DNA from: Aquilaria yunnanensis
Lineage: Eukaryota; Streptophyta; Magnoliopsida; Malvales; Thymelaeaceae
NCBI GenBank assembly: GCA_039654915.1
Contig: CM077596.1
Location: 56,976,501-57,040,500 of the forward strand
Reading direction: 5' to 3'
DNA: 64,000 bases
In this document: piece after piece, positions 23,786-35,268 of the stretch
Numbering within the stretch: position 1 is the stretch's first letter
Layout of the letters: every line of letters begins with the position of its first letter
The notes under the pieces: generated by a model
Told to the model about the DNA's origin: nothing
The model's database searches: none
The model's input: only the letters and a program-made list of their open reading frames with translations
Program-made: the position numbers and the translations under genes

Positions 23786-25173
23786 TGAAAAATTGGCAAA
23801 TAAGCCACTCAAGTTTGTGTCATAACACACATTAATTACTATTATTTTTTTACAATTAAATCCATCACCCAAGTTTGTTTTATAAGTATATTGTTCACTG
23901 ATGTTTGCAATTAGGACAAATTAGTTACTAAGGAAACTAATGGCCAGACCAGAATATTTTGTTATCTCATAAAATATTTCATGAAATGTGCTGACAACTT
24001 AACTTATTGAAATGGTAAATTACACAATTTATTATGGTAAATTACACAATTTATCCATGGACTAAATACTCTTATGGACACTAATCCCAAAACTGAAAAA
24101 CATAGAAGAAGACCCATATTCTTCTTTTCTAATTTGATTGTTTCCCTCTCATGCCTAGAATTGCATTATTTGTTTATAACACAAAAAAAATTAGCCAAGA
24201 ATGATAACTTATGGGCTACAACCAGCCAAGATTTATGGTGGTTTTTGCCACTCTATTATTTGTCATTGTGTTGCTATAAACCCAAGCGTACTCCGCCGCT
24301 CGAGCTTCGACATCAACCAGCCGACTAGTGATGGTGAGATCTACTCTAGCACGAACAAGCTGTTAGTTCAAAAACTGGGTATCATCACTAGCTCTAGATC
24401 TTGATTCTGTTTTGCTATCTCCTTTCCTCGCCTTTGCTAGCACCTTCCTTGTCTCCTATTGGCTACGAAGGAGATGGTTGATTTAGTTCCCTAAAGAAGG
24501 TGGAGAATGGGCAATATGGTGACTACTAGGATACACGACACAATGACTATTGGGGAGCCAAAATTTTCTCAAAAAAATTAAGACAAATCTGTTATGTGAA
24601 TCGGTAAGAAAACTAATCAACTCTTCAGAAAAATGCAAAGAATCAAATAAAAATCGTGCGAAATCAAGTCATTAGCAACTGGGTAGTTGAAATGAAATGA
24701 AATTGGGGAAAGTCTAAGGGTGGGGATGATAGAATCAAATGAAATGGTGGATTAGAGTTTTAAAGAGAAAGAAGGAGGATAGTGGATTTCAATTAAGTTC
24801 AATTTGTTTGTGCTTTTGGAACTTGAATTGTAGAGAAAGTGGACGATAAAATTCAAAGTCGTACTTGGTGGCACATGAGGGGAAAGAGAGGGAAAGGAAG
24901 AAGATAATGGTAGAAAAGAGAAGAAACAGAGTTTTGTGAGAATTAGTAGTATTAGATAAAAATTTAAGGGCTAAGTTAGAATAATGTGTCACATCATTCT
25001 CTATACATGCTTGCTACATCACCTTCATTTACCACATTCAACATGGCGACCATAACGGGAGTGGCCAAATTACTATGATAACATAACATTACTGATGAAT
25101 TTAATTGCAAAAAAACAATGGTGGCTGATCTACCTAACTCAAAAACCTAAGTGGCTTATTTGCCCATTTTCCT
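23786..25173. mobile_element. Non-autonomous MULE-like element, 1.39 kb
   Basis: The left end reads TGAAAAATTGGCAAATAAGC and the right end, on the opposite strand, AGGAAAATGGGCAAATAAGC. Similarity between the two ends continues for about 70 bp (GCCACTYARGTTT, then further in TTTTTTRCAATTAAATYCAT). Exact 9-bp duplications TATGTTTTA flank the element, as for Mutator-like elements. There is no MURA-type transposase frame. The interior has short open frames (24074-24328; 24992-24789 on the minus strand) with no recognisable domain. Confidence 0.75.
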
Positions 25174-25270
25174 TATGTTTTAAGTTACAAAAATACAATC
25201 ATAGTATAGTCTTCATAAATAGAAGAATATATGGCACCTAAATATGTATTATCATGAATCCTATAATATA

Positions 25271-25546
25271 CTTCCTTCATCCCATTTTGGATGATGCACT
25301 TCTTTGGGTACAAAAATTAAGTTGTATGTAATTTATGTTGTTCTTTCTATCTTTACCCATGAAGCTAAAATAAAAAAAAAATTGGTTTCATGTAGTAAGA
25401 GTTTAAATGAGAATTAGAGAAAAAAATATTTTTTGGGTTTTGCACAATTGTTGGATTTTGTGCAAAGAGAGTTTAAATAAAAATAGTAATGTAAATTAGA
25501 TGTTATGTACTTAAAAAAAAACTCATCCTTTTTAGAACAAAGAAAA
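25271..25546. mobile_element. Stowaway/mariner-like MITE
   Basis: The left end, CTTCCTTCATCCCATTTTGG, resembles the Stowaway consensus. The right end, on the opposite strand, is TTTTCTTTGTTCTAAAAAGG. TA dinucleotides lie on both sides (25269-25270 and 25547-25548). It is 276 bp with no coding capacity. The inverted repeats are imperfect, so the copy is old. Confidence 0.6.
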
Positions 25547-25548
25547 TA

Positions 25549-26459
25549 TTTACCTATATACTTTCAATTTGTTTTTACTTTGAGTTGATTCCACAGGGAA
25601 CTAAAATCAACCAAAGAACTATAGGATTTTTTAGCACCAACTCGTGACCCGTCATAAATATTTACCTACTCTAAATCAACCCAATAACGGTAATTCAGGT
25701 TAGGCATTGATTCTACCAAACCCATGCTTACCCATAATTTTGGATGTCACAAAAACTTCTACTCTCTTGATGGCCTGGTTCCTGAAGTTTATGTTTTGCT
25801 GCTTTTCCTTTTGGATTAATAGATATTTAAATTTCTAAGGATTTCATCCTACAAAGTTATTACAAATTATTGTTAATATTTTACTGGACTATCATCCAAT
25901 AGCGTATCCACCATGTGCCGTTGTTGAGTTGAAAAGGTGATAAGTTGGAGTTAGATAATTGACATATAGCATAATAAAATCATAATATAATCAATAATTA
26001 CTAATAACCATAAATTTTTAGGAGTTTTTCTAAGTATGCTTTAAAGAGACAAACAATAAAGAAACTTTAGCAAACATAAATGTAAAAAATTCTAACATTG
26101 TAACAATTAGAAATGTTAAAGAAATATTAGGAAATTGGAGTATTCTAAGGGAGCGTTCTATAATACCCCCATAAAATGGAGGCATGGATACTCCCCCAAT
26201 CCAAGCCGTTAATTGCCTTATGAGTAACAGATGAAACTGGATAGATAAGTAAAACTGGGAAAGAGAAAAGAGAAGAAAAAAAAATACCCGTATGAGGCAA
26301 AACCGGTAGAGAGGAGAGAAGAGAGAGAAGAAAATAGAGAGGAGGGAGGAGATAGAAGAAAATATAGGAAAAACAAAAAAAATGGCAAAATGGGAGAAAA
26401 TGAAAGAATATATTTTATTAGATATAAGTTTTTAAAAAGAAGGAAAAATAAATTAAAGA
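25549..26459. other. AT-rich spacer
   Basis: No gene seen. A purine-rich GAGAGAA tract lies at about 26270-26400. Confidence 0.4.
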
Positions 26460-26850
26460 ATTCAATTTTTATGTGATTTAATTTAGGTTATTTTTTCTTC
26501 TTTTATTATGTTGAACTAAAAACTTTCATAAAAAAATTCTTCATAATGTTCTGATGAATTTACTATGATTTCCAACATTTACTATGAGTCCAATTTTTGC
26601 ATAAGCTTAAATGACTAAATTGATTCTATTTTTGTATGATTTTTGTTAAAATTTAAATTAAATAATTCAGTTTTTATGCGATTTAATTTAGGTTAATTTT
26701 TCTTCTTTTATTATGTTTAACTAAAACCTTTCATAAAAAAAATTCTTAATAATGTTCCGATGAATTTACTATGATTTCCAACATTTACTATGAGCCCAAT
26801 TCACTGTTGTCCATAATACTAAATTGCTAAATTCCAAAATTTTGAACTTA
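26459..26850 (+). repeat. Two tandem ~205-bp repeats
   Basis: Copies starting near 26459 and 26664 share TTTATGYGATTTAATTTAGG, then TCTTCTTTTATTATGTT and ATGATTTCCAACATTTACT. A third diverged copy lies at 31897-32115, on the far side of the minisatellite and telomere-like block, in the same orientation. Confidence 0.8.
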
Positions 26851-26951
26851 CACTATGATTCATTAAAAAACATAGGAAATTTAACTTGTTTTCTCTATTT
26901 GAATTTAATGTATAATTTGTAAAGGAATTTAAGAAATTTACATACCTAAAT

Positions 26952-29326
26952 TATGATCAGGTCACATTGAAGGTACCTAAAGTGTGACTGGGTCACATTG
27001 AAGGTAACCTTAAAATGTGACCGGGTCAGGTTGAAGGTACATTAAGTGTAACCGGGTAACTTTGAAGGGTAACTTTGAAGGTAACCTAAAAATGTGACCG
27101 GGTCACCTTGAAGGTATCTTAAACGTGACCGGGTCACATTGAAGGTAACAAACAATGTGACTGGGTCACGTTGAAGGTAACTTAAAGTATGATTGGGTCA
27201 CAATGAAAGTAACCTAAAAATGTAATCGGATCAAATTGAAGGTAACCTTAAAATGTGACCGGGTTAAGTTCAAGGTAACCTAAAGTGTCACTAGGTCACA
27301 ATGAAGGTAACCTAAAAATATAATTGGATCAAATTGAAAGTAACCATAAAATGTAACCGGGTCAAATTGAAGGTACCTTAAGTGTAACTGGCTAATTTTG
27401 AAGGTAACCTCAAAATGTGACTGAATTACCTTGAAGGTACCTTAAGTGTGACCAGGTCACATTGAAGGCAACCTAAAAAGGTGACCAGGTCACATTGAAG
27501 GTAACCTAAAGTGTGACCGGGTCACATTGAAAGTAACCTTAAAATGTAACCAGGTCACGTTGAAGGTACATTCGTTGTGACTAGGTCACGTTGAAGTAAA
27601 CCTAAAAAGGTGACTGGGTCACGTTGAAGGAACCTTCGTTGTAACCGGGTCACGTTGAAAGTAACCTAAAAAGGTGATTGGGTCACATTGAAGGTGCCTT
27701 CGTTGTGACCGGGTCACGTTGAAGGTAACCTAAAAATGTGACTGGATCATGTTGAAGGTACCTTCGTAGTGACTGGGTCACATTGAAGGCACCTTTGTTG
27801 TGACCAGGTCACGTTGAAGGTAACCCAAAAAGGTAACTGGGTCACGTTGAAGATTCAACGTGACTCGATCACCTTTTTAAGTTACCTTCAACGTGACCCA
27901 GTTACTTTTTTAGGTTAGCTTCAACGTGACCTGATTACCTTTATAGGTTACCTTCAAACCTTCAACGTGACTCGGTTACAACGAAGGTACCTTCAACATG
28001 ACCCGGTTACATTTTTAGGTTACTTTCAACGTGATCCGGTCACACTTTAGGTTACCTTCAATGTGACTCAGTTACATTTTTAGGTTACCTTCAATATGAC
28101 CCGGTCACATTGTTTTGTTACCTTCAACGTGACCTGGTCACAATGAAAGTACCTTCGTTGTGACTTGGTCACATTTTTAGGTTACCTTCAACGTGACCCG
28201 GTTACAACGAATGTACCTTCAACGTGACCTGGTCACCTTTTTAGGTTTCTTTCAATGTGACCCGATCACAACGAAGGTACCTTCAATGTGACCTGGTCAC
28301 TTTTTTAGGTTTCCTTCAACATGACCTGATCACAACGAAGGTACCTTTGTTGTGACATAGTCACATTTTTAGACTATCTTCAACGTGACCCGGTCACAAC
28401 GAAGGTACCTTCGTTGTGACCTAGTCACATTTTTAGGTTACCTTCAACATGACCCGGTCACCTTTTTAGGTTACCTTCAACATGACCTGGTCACATTTTT
28501 AAGTTACTTTCAATGTGATCCGATCACAATAAAGGTACCTTCAACATGACCCGGTCACATTTTTAAGTTTTCTTCAACGTGACCCGGTCACAACGAAGGT
28601 ACATTCAACATGACTTGGTCACATTTTTTGGTTACCTTTAATGTGATCCGATTTCAACGAAGGTACCTTCGTTATGACCCGGTCAAATTTTTAGGTTACC
28701 TTCAACATATCCCGGTTACATTTTTAGGTTATCTTCAATGTGACCCGGTCACAACGAAGGTACCTTCAACGTGACCCGGTTACATTTTTAGGTTATCTTC
28801 AATGTGACCCGGTCACAACGAAGGTACCTTCAACGTGACCCGGTTACATTTTTAGGTTATCTTCAATGTGACCCGGTCACAACGAAGGTACCTTCATCGT
28901 GATCTGGTAATATTTTTAGGTTACCTTAATCGTGACCCGATGACAACGAAGGTACCTTCACCGTGACCTGGTTACCTTTTTAGGTTACCTTCAAAGTGAC
29001 CCGGTCACAACGAAGGTACCTTCAACGTGACCCGGTCTACTTTTTAGGTTACCTTCAACGTGACCAGGTCACAATGAAGGTACCTTTAATGTGACCAGGT
29101 CACATTTTTATGTTACTTTAAAGTGACCCGGTCACACTTAAGATACCTTCACTATGACCCGATCACCTTTTTAAGTTACCTTACGTGACCCGGTCACACT
29201 TAAGGTACCTTCAACGTGACCTTGTCACCTTTTTTTGTTACCTTCAATGTGACCCAGTTACATTTTAAGTACCTTCAAGGTGACCCGTTCACTTTTTAAG
29301 GTTATTACCTTCAATGTGACCTAATC
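26952..29326. repeat. Large head-to-head inverted minisatellite
   Basis: Tandem ~31-33-bp units built from GTGACCGGGTCAC, TTGAAGGTAACC and TAAAA-type segments. From 26952 to 27851 the units read in one direction. From 27854 to 29326 they read as the reverse complement (TTTTTAGGTTACCTTCAACG, then TGACCCGGTCAC). The switch is at a perfect 11-bp inverted repeat with a 2-base loop (GTCACGTTGAA ga TTCAACGTGAC, 27841-27864). Units themselves contain palindromes (GTGACCNGGTCAC, GAAGGTACCTTC). No coding frame. Stray copies occur at 30596-30662. Confidence 0.9.
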
Positions 29327-29660
29327 GTAATACAATCCAAGGAATGTAGTTGAAATATGGTTATAATTGTTTGGAGGCTAGTACAGCTATGCAAAAAGAG
29401 AAACAAAAAAAAGCGAAAGGGAAAAGAGAAAAAAAAAAAGAAGAAGAAAATTAAAATAGTGGCACTTGGGGGGGGGGGGGCGGATGCACAATCAATAAAA
29501 GTAACAGATAGGAATAAAGTACCTAAAGGAAGGAAAAAGAACCAATAAGCAATGAAAATTTTTGTTGCTTACTATTAGGGATATACAGTCGCTTCGAAAT
29601 TGGAACCTGAAAGTCTTTTGGGTTATGCTTTATAAGTACATAAAGAGAAGATATCGCTGG

Positions 29661-29693
<33 letters not shown>

Positions 29694-30595
29694 CACGAAA
29701 GCATATAGAAGATACATGTATACTTGGTTAGACTACTATTGCTCAATCTTGGGTTTTGGACATTTAGCATTAATTTAGTGTATTATTGTATATTATTTTT
29801 ATAGGAGGTGATTATTTGCCCAAATTATAATTTTATTGATAATTTGCACTTTAACAAGTCTAAAAAGTAATTTTTACATATTTTTTTGTCCAAATTAATA
29901 ATTTTTTTTAAAATTATTTAACTTAAATAAATTAAAATGATATAAAATTTACAAATATTTTATTTTCATATAAAGTGTAAATAATTTTTTGGACTTCTTT
30001 AAGTTTAAAATCTCAATAAATTGGTTTTTTTCTAAATAATTATTTTCTATAAGATTAATGTAAGATAATGAATTAAAATTATTACATAACAAACTGTATT
30101 TTAAATTCCTTCCCATGTTACTATTACTTTGTAAATTACTTTTCATTTGCTTTACTAAGTTGATTAGTATACACGAATTTTATCTTTTGAGTATCATTGG
30201 TGTATTTATAAAATATTATTTTAATAAATGTATTATTTAAAAAAATATATTTTTTCCTACTTTATTTGTAGTATTACAGAATATATGTAAACATTTTAAA
30301 AGTTTGAAACATCATTTATGTGTAGATGGTCTTACTTTAAGGTACTTAAATTAATTAAAGAATTAAGATTTAAGCACTTGAATAAAAATTAATAATCTCA
30401 TCATCAAAGAGCTACGTTTACAAATCATCTATAATTCATTTTTTTTTGTTTTTTTTTATAAAATTTAAAGTAAAGAATTTGATTTTTGATGCAATGGAAA
30501 CTACAATAATTTTACTTATTTTTAATTATTTTAACAAAAAAATTCATAAAATTGTAAAAAGCTATTTTTTTCAGGTATCTTTAAAATGAGTCGTG
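29327..30595. other. AT-rich spacer with simple repeats
   Basis: No gene seen. It holds a purine-rich A/G tract (29395-29450), a run of 13 G (29468-29480) and an (ATT)n microsatellite (about 29661-29692). Confidence 0.6.
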
Positions 30596-30662
30596 CATAT
30601 TTTTAGGTTATTTAAAATGTGACTTAGTCACATTTTTAGGTTACTTAAAAAGTGACACGGTG
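30596..30662 (+). repeat. Isolated minisatellite remnant
   Basis: Contains ATTTTTAGGTTA, TGTGACTTAGTCACATTTTT and AGGTTACTTAAAAAGTGAC. This is the right-arm unit of the inverted array, about 1.3 kb beyond its end. Confidence 0.7.
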
Positions 30663-30750
30663 TTACTGATTATGGTTTTATATATCTACTTATATGTATT
30701 CGATTTTATGAAGTCTCTTGCATACCCAAATTAATAAAAGAAAAAAAAAT

Positions 30751-30870
30751 CATGGTTTAGGGTTTATGTTATGGTTTAAAGATATGATTTTGGGTTTAGC
30801 TTTTGGATTAAAGATTGGTTTAGGGCTTAGGCTATGGTTTAAAGATATAATTTAGGGTTTAGGGTTAGTA
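30751..30870 (+). repeat. Telomere-like repeats, TTTAGGG orientation
   Basis: Degenerate GGTTTAGGGTTTATG, GGTTTAGGGCTTAGG and TTTAGGGTTTAGGGTTAG runs, related to the plant telomere unit TTTAGGG. Confidence 0.7.
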
Positions 30871-31282
30871 TGTAAGTTTTCATATTAGGGTGAACAGACG
30901 GTTACAAGGACAAGCGTGGTGGACTGGCGGATAGAAATGAGAAATAAAAGTGAGAGACGAGGGTGAGATGAGAGTGAGAAGGTTGAAAGGGATGAGAGAC
31001 AACTGGGTAAAGAAAAATGGAAGTAGAAGGGAAGTAGCTGGAGTGACTAAATTTTATCAGTTGAGGTTTAGTCGGGTTGCAGTCGAAGTTTAGTCGCGAA
31101 AGACATGAATACAGTCACTCCATACATGAGTTTAGTCAAAATTCAGTTTATATGTTTACCATTTTTCTAGTTTTTTTACTTTATATTTTCATATATATAG
31201 TACAATCATAAATATGTGTGTGTGTGTACATACAAAATATGAGAGAAATAAATATAACAAATGTAACCTTATCAATTCTACA
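30871..31282. other. Spacer between opposed telomere-like arrays
   Basis: No gene seen. Contains a (GT)7 microsatellite at about 31214-31227. Confidence 0.5.
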
Positions 31283-31890
31283 TCCCTAAATCGTAAACAT
31301 TAAACCTAATTATATATCATTAACCCTAAACCCTAAATCCTAAACCATAATTAAACCCTAAAATAGATGCAAATCCTAACTACATGCATAGACAAAAACC
31401 TTAAACCTTAAATCTTAAACCATAATTAAACCCTAAATTCTAATTCTGCACCCTTAAACCCTAAACGCTTAATACAACCCTAATTAAAACCTAAACCCTA
31501 ATTTAAGCCTAAACCCTAAACCCAAAACCCTAAATAAAAACCCTAGTAATTAAACCCTAAACCTAAACCCTAACCCTAACTACCATTAATCATAAACTCT
31601 AAACCCTAAATACAAACCCTAAACCCTAATTATACCTTAAACCATAAATACAAACCCTACTTAAAACCTAAACACTAAACCTAACTACAATTAACCCGAA
31701 ACCTTAAATACAAACCCTAATAAAGCATAAACCTAACTACCGTTAGCCCTAAAACCTAAACCCTAAATACAAACTCTAATTAAACCTTAAACCCTAAATA
31801 CAATGCCTAATTAAACCCTAAACCCTAAATACAAACTTTAATTAAACACTAAACCCTAATTAAACCCAAAACACTAAATACAAACCCTAA
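31283..31890 (+). repeat. Telomere-like repeats, CCCTAAA orientation
   Basis: About 600 bp of degenerate AAACCCTAAACCCTAAAT motifs mixed with AATTAAACCC and ATACAAACCC variants. The orientation is opposite to the 30751-30870 block. This is an interstitial telomere-like array, not a chromosome end, because ordinary sequence continues on both sides. Confidence 0.8.
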
Positions 31891-31896
31891 TTAATG

Positions 31897-32115
31897 TGTC
31901 TATTTTTATATGATTTTTTGTGAAAATTATTCTTAAAGAGTTCAATTTTTATGCAATTTAATTTAGGTTAATTTTTCATCTTTTAGTATGTTTAATTAAA
32001 AAAATTCTTAATTATGTTACGGTGGATTTACTACAATTTCCAACTTTTTCTATGAACTGCAACTCCAATTCACTATTGTCTATTGTACAAAATTCTTAGA
32101 TTTCAAAATTTTTGG
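31897..32115 (+). repeat. Third copy of the 26459-26850 repeat
   Basis: Shares TTTTTATGCAATTTAATTTA, TTTACTACAATTTCCAAC and CCAATTCACTATTGTC with 26600-26850 in the same orientation, about 5.3 kb away. Confidence 0.75.
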
Positions 32116-32148
32116 GTGAAAATATAAAAATTTAAAAAATTTAGGGTC

Positions 32149-32240
32149 TTTCTGAGTTTGGGGTCAAAGTCGACATGTTCACAAAAGTTTGACATCTTTG
32201 TGAGTTTGGGGTCAAAGTTGACATGTTCACAAAAGTTTTG
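32149..32240 (+). repeat. Short tandem duplication
   Basis: Two copies of GAGTTTGGGGTCAAAGTYGA followed by CATGTTCACAAAAGTTT, about 52 bp apart. Confidence 0.75.
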
Positions 32241-35130
32241 GTCAGTATGACAAACCTTGAAATATTTAGGGACTTGATTGATAACTTCTTAAAAAAAGGT
32301 AGAAATCAGCGTTTTAGTCCCTGAATCATTACAAATTATACTGTTAACACCCTATATTTTCCTTTGTGTCGTTCACCACTGCCAACCTCACTAAATCCGC
32401 CGCCGTCGCAGTTTATTCGTCGCGAACCCTTTCAGACGTCTGCCGCCATGTCGCCAAAACCATTAGAACCTATGTCATGCTTCGCTAACTACCAAAAATG
32501 CGAAATAGGCTGCCGGACTTCTTGATCGGAATCTCTAGCGTTCGTCCGCTATCGCCGTCCAGAAACCAAGATCGGGTGTCTCCCATAACCACTACAACAT
32601 ACCCACGCCAAAGGCTTCGCCAATTTTGCCGCTGATTATCGCAATCGAGAAGGAGAAGGTCGAAAATCAACCGGCTAATTTCACGACCCAAATGTGACCC
32701 GATTCATGACCCAGAAATCTCGAAATCTCTTTTCTTTAACCTGTTCAACCGATTACAGGTAAGAGATCCAATGGCTTAGGTTGGTTTGGGCTTATCAAAC
32801 GGCTCTAAATAGGGGAGTTTTCTTACCCCTTTTCTTGGGGGAGGGGGTATTGCAGAAGGGTCTGTTCAGTAAGCATTGGTGTATATCAATAAGATACTTT
32901 TGATTTGGACTTAACTTATACTTATCTTAAAATAGTTGAGAGATTGTATCAATAAAGGAGGAAGATCACAAATTTGAGTTATTGTCTAAATATATGACAG
33001 AGGATCACCTTAATTATCACTATAACTACTATAGATATCAAAATTTTATTGAATAAAAAATAAATTAAACCCAAATAAAGTGTTTAGCCCATTTCAATAT
33101 TGATGTTCAAAACTCAAAAGCTCATTGAATTTGGAGATTACAGGTCCAAAAAAGTATAATTTTTGAAGTAAAAAAATACACAATCAAAGGCTCCAAATGA
33201 AGACCCAGTATACTATTTGGACTAAAATTCATTTTTGGAACATGGGTTTCAAAAATTTTACAAACCCAAAATGAGAAGCAAAAAAAGCATATGGTGGGCG
33301 GACCATAATTGCTAGAATATTCTAGAATGTTCCATTAATTATCCTTTGAATTAAATAATTAGGGTAATTAATAAAAGATAATTATTACATTAATTTATCT
33401 CTTGAGATAAATAGAAGAGATAATTTAAAGATAATTATCACATGTGTTTATTTTAGACCAAACCACCTCTTATTTATACCTATATATAGGCTCCCTAAGT
33501 TAGAGAAAAAAAAAATGGAGAAAAAGTAAAACTAGAGAGAAGGAAAATTTATCTACAAGAAGTTATCTCAAACCCTTCAAGCCGATCAAACACAAATGTC
33601 TGGCAGGAGGAGAGATCAAATTTCAAGAAGATCAATTCCACTTTCAAGGTTAGTTTTGAAGAACACAACGAGGAATGAAAAGAATGCATGACAATGCTGC
33701 ATCAAGTCTAAGTTCAAAATCTGGCAAAAGCAGCAAAGAACATGAAGGATTCATTTTTAAGTTGCATCAAGTGAAACTCTAAGGAAAGTGGCGAAGAAGT
33801 GGCAAACATTACTGGAAGCCCTTAAGTCCAAGGAGTAAGGTGAAAAGTTCCAGTTCGAAGAAAGCCGTGAGAAACATTCATTTGTGTATGTGCAAGACAA
33901 GTTTCAGAGTTTGTGTTATTAGAAAAGCTATTGACGTCTCCATCAAAAGCTCAAAACGTGTGTTAATAAGAGGATTGTGCACGTGAGAAGCATGTTATAG
34001 AGTCTATCCCAAAAAAGCTCTATTTCAAATTCCAATTTTGTAATTAATTTCAAGATGTAATTTTTATACATGAATTTTGTACGTACAGCTACTAATTAGA
34101 AAAAAATTGAATACCTATTGATTATTGCTCTTAGGTATTTGGCTTAAGATATCAACTATTGATGATGTTGATTATAACGACTTTTTTGCTTTAACATTAT
34201 CAACAATTGCTAAAAAACCGTGGAGCTTATATGGTAACACTAATGACAATACTTCCTATGTCTTACATTTGTTGAACTGTTTAGTTTCACATATAGGTTA
34301 AAAAATGCGGAGAAAGTTTATGTGTTATCTCAATCTTGTCCTTAAATTTTTATACATAAATAAGTTGGGAAAAGTGAATATTGAAATGATTGTTTGAAGA
34401 GTAGTATGAAAAAGTAATTCACTAAATATGAAAATATTGTAAAAATTTGTGAGTACCGAAAATAGAATATGCTGCAATCTTGAGACAGAGGGAGCATGAT
34501 TTTAAATCTTATACCATACTAACTAGTACTGTCTTATATTAGTTATACTAGTAAAAAAAGGTACGAGATAGGGATACTAGTCTTATATTAGTTATACTAG
34601 TAAAAAAAGGTACGAGATAGGGAAAATAGTACGGGAAAAATAGTATGAGACAGGGAAAATGCATTTTTTTTAATTTTTATTTTTAGTTTTTGATATTTTA
34701 AGTAAAATATATAATTATTATGTTTAACCAAATGCTTATATAACAAAATTTTTTTTTAATATTTGAAAGAATTTTATTTTTTTATTTCTTCTATGCCCCT
34801 TAAAGCTATATTTTTTATTTTATAAATATATATTATATTTAAAAAATCTAGATACTTGTTATATGCACTTTAAACCCATACACTTTCAATAGCTATTATA
34901 TTCTATATGTTTATGTGTCTGTATCACTGAAAAAAATGGTATAGCATCAAGTATAAGATTTAAAACCTTGGGAAGGAGTATAAAATAGAACAATCTTTTG
35001 AACTTCACAGTCTAAATTGCAACAGTAGGTATAGTTTGGTGATGAACAAACACTTTACCAAAATGAATAACCTGAAAAAAAGGGAAAAGAAAAGAAAAAA
35101 GAAAAGAAGCTGTAGCGCGGGCAAAATGCG
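32241..35130. other. Intergenic DNA, probably with old retroelement sequence
   Basis: No gene recognised. 32370-32780 is unusually GC-rich for the area, with a 68-codon minus-strand frame that has no known domain. 33470-34100 has a TATA-like run (TATTTATACCTATATATAGG) and resembles LTR/leader DNA, but no clear TG...CA borders or partner were found. 34532-34622 is a 49-bp tandem duplication (TCTTATATTAGTTATACTAG, then TAAAAAAAGGTACGAGATAG). Confidence 0.4.
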
Positions 35131-35268
35131 TTGACTGCCCGACGAGCTAGGGTTTATCCGAAACCAATAAAGGGTTTTACATAGCCGTTAGCCGTTAGCC
35201 GTTTGAAATGGCGTGAAGGTGAGACGTAGAAGTAAGACAGCGCGGAAGAGTTCCTTTTCTCCTGGAAG
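35131..35268 (+). promoter_or_regulatory. Probable promoter and 5' leader of the methyltransferase-like gene
   Basis: A telo-box (TAGGGTTT, reverse of AAACCCTA) lies at 35148-35155. This element is frequent in promoters of plant translation-related genes. A TTGAC core lies at 35131-35135, and three tandem GCCGTTA/GCCGTTT units at 35183-35204. No clear TATA box was seen just upstream. The transcription start cannot be set from sequence alone. Confidence 0.4.

Noticed and set aside
26952..29326. CRISPR-like array or centromeric satellite
   Set aside because: Units are contiguous without unique spacers, change orientation midway, and the setting is eukaryotic. The unit is much shorter than typical ~150-180-bp centromere satellites.
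31283..31890. True chromosome end
   Set aside because: Repeats are degenerate, flanked on both sides by ordinary sequence, and accompanied by an oppositely oriented block.
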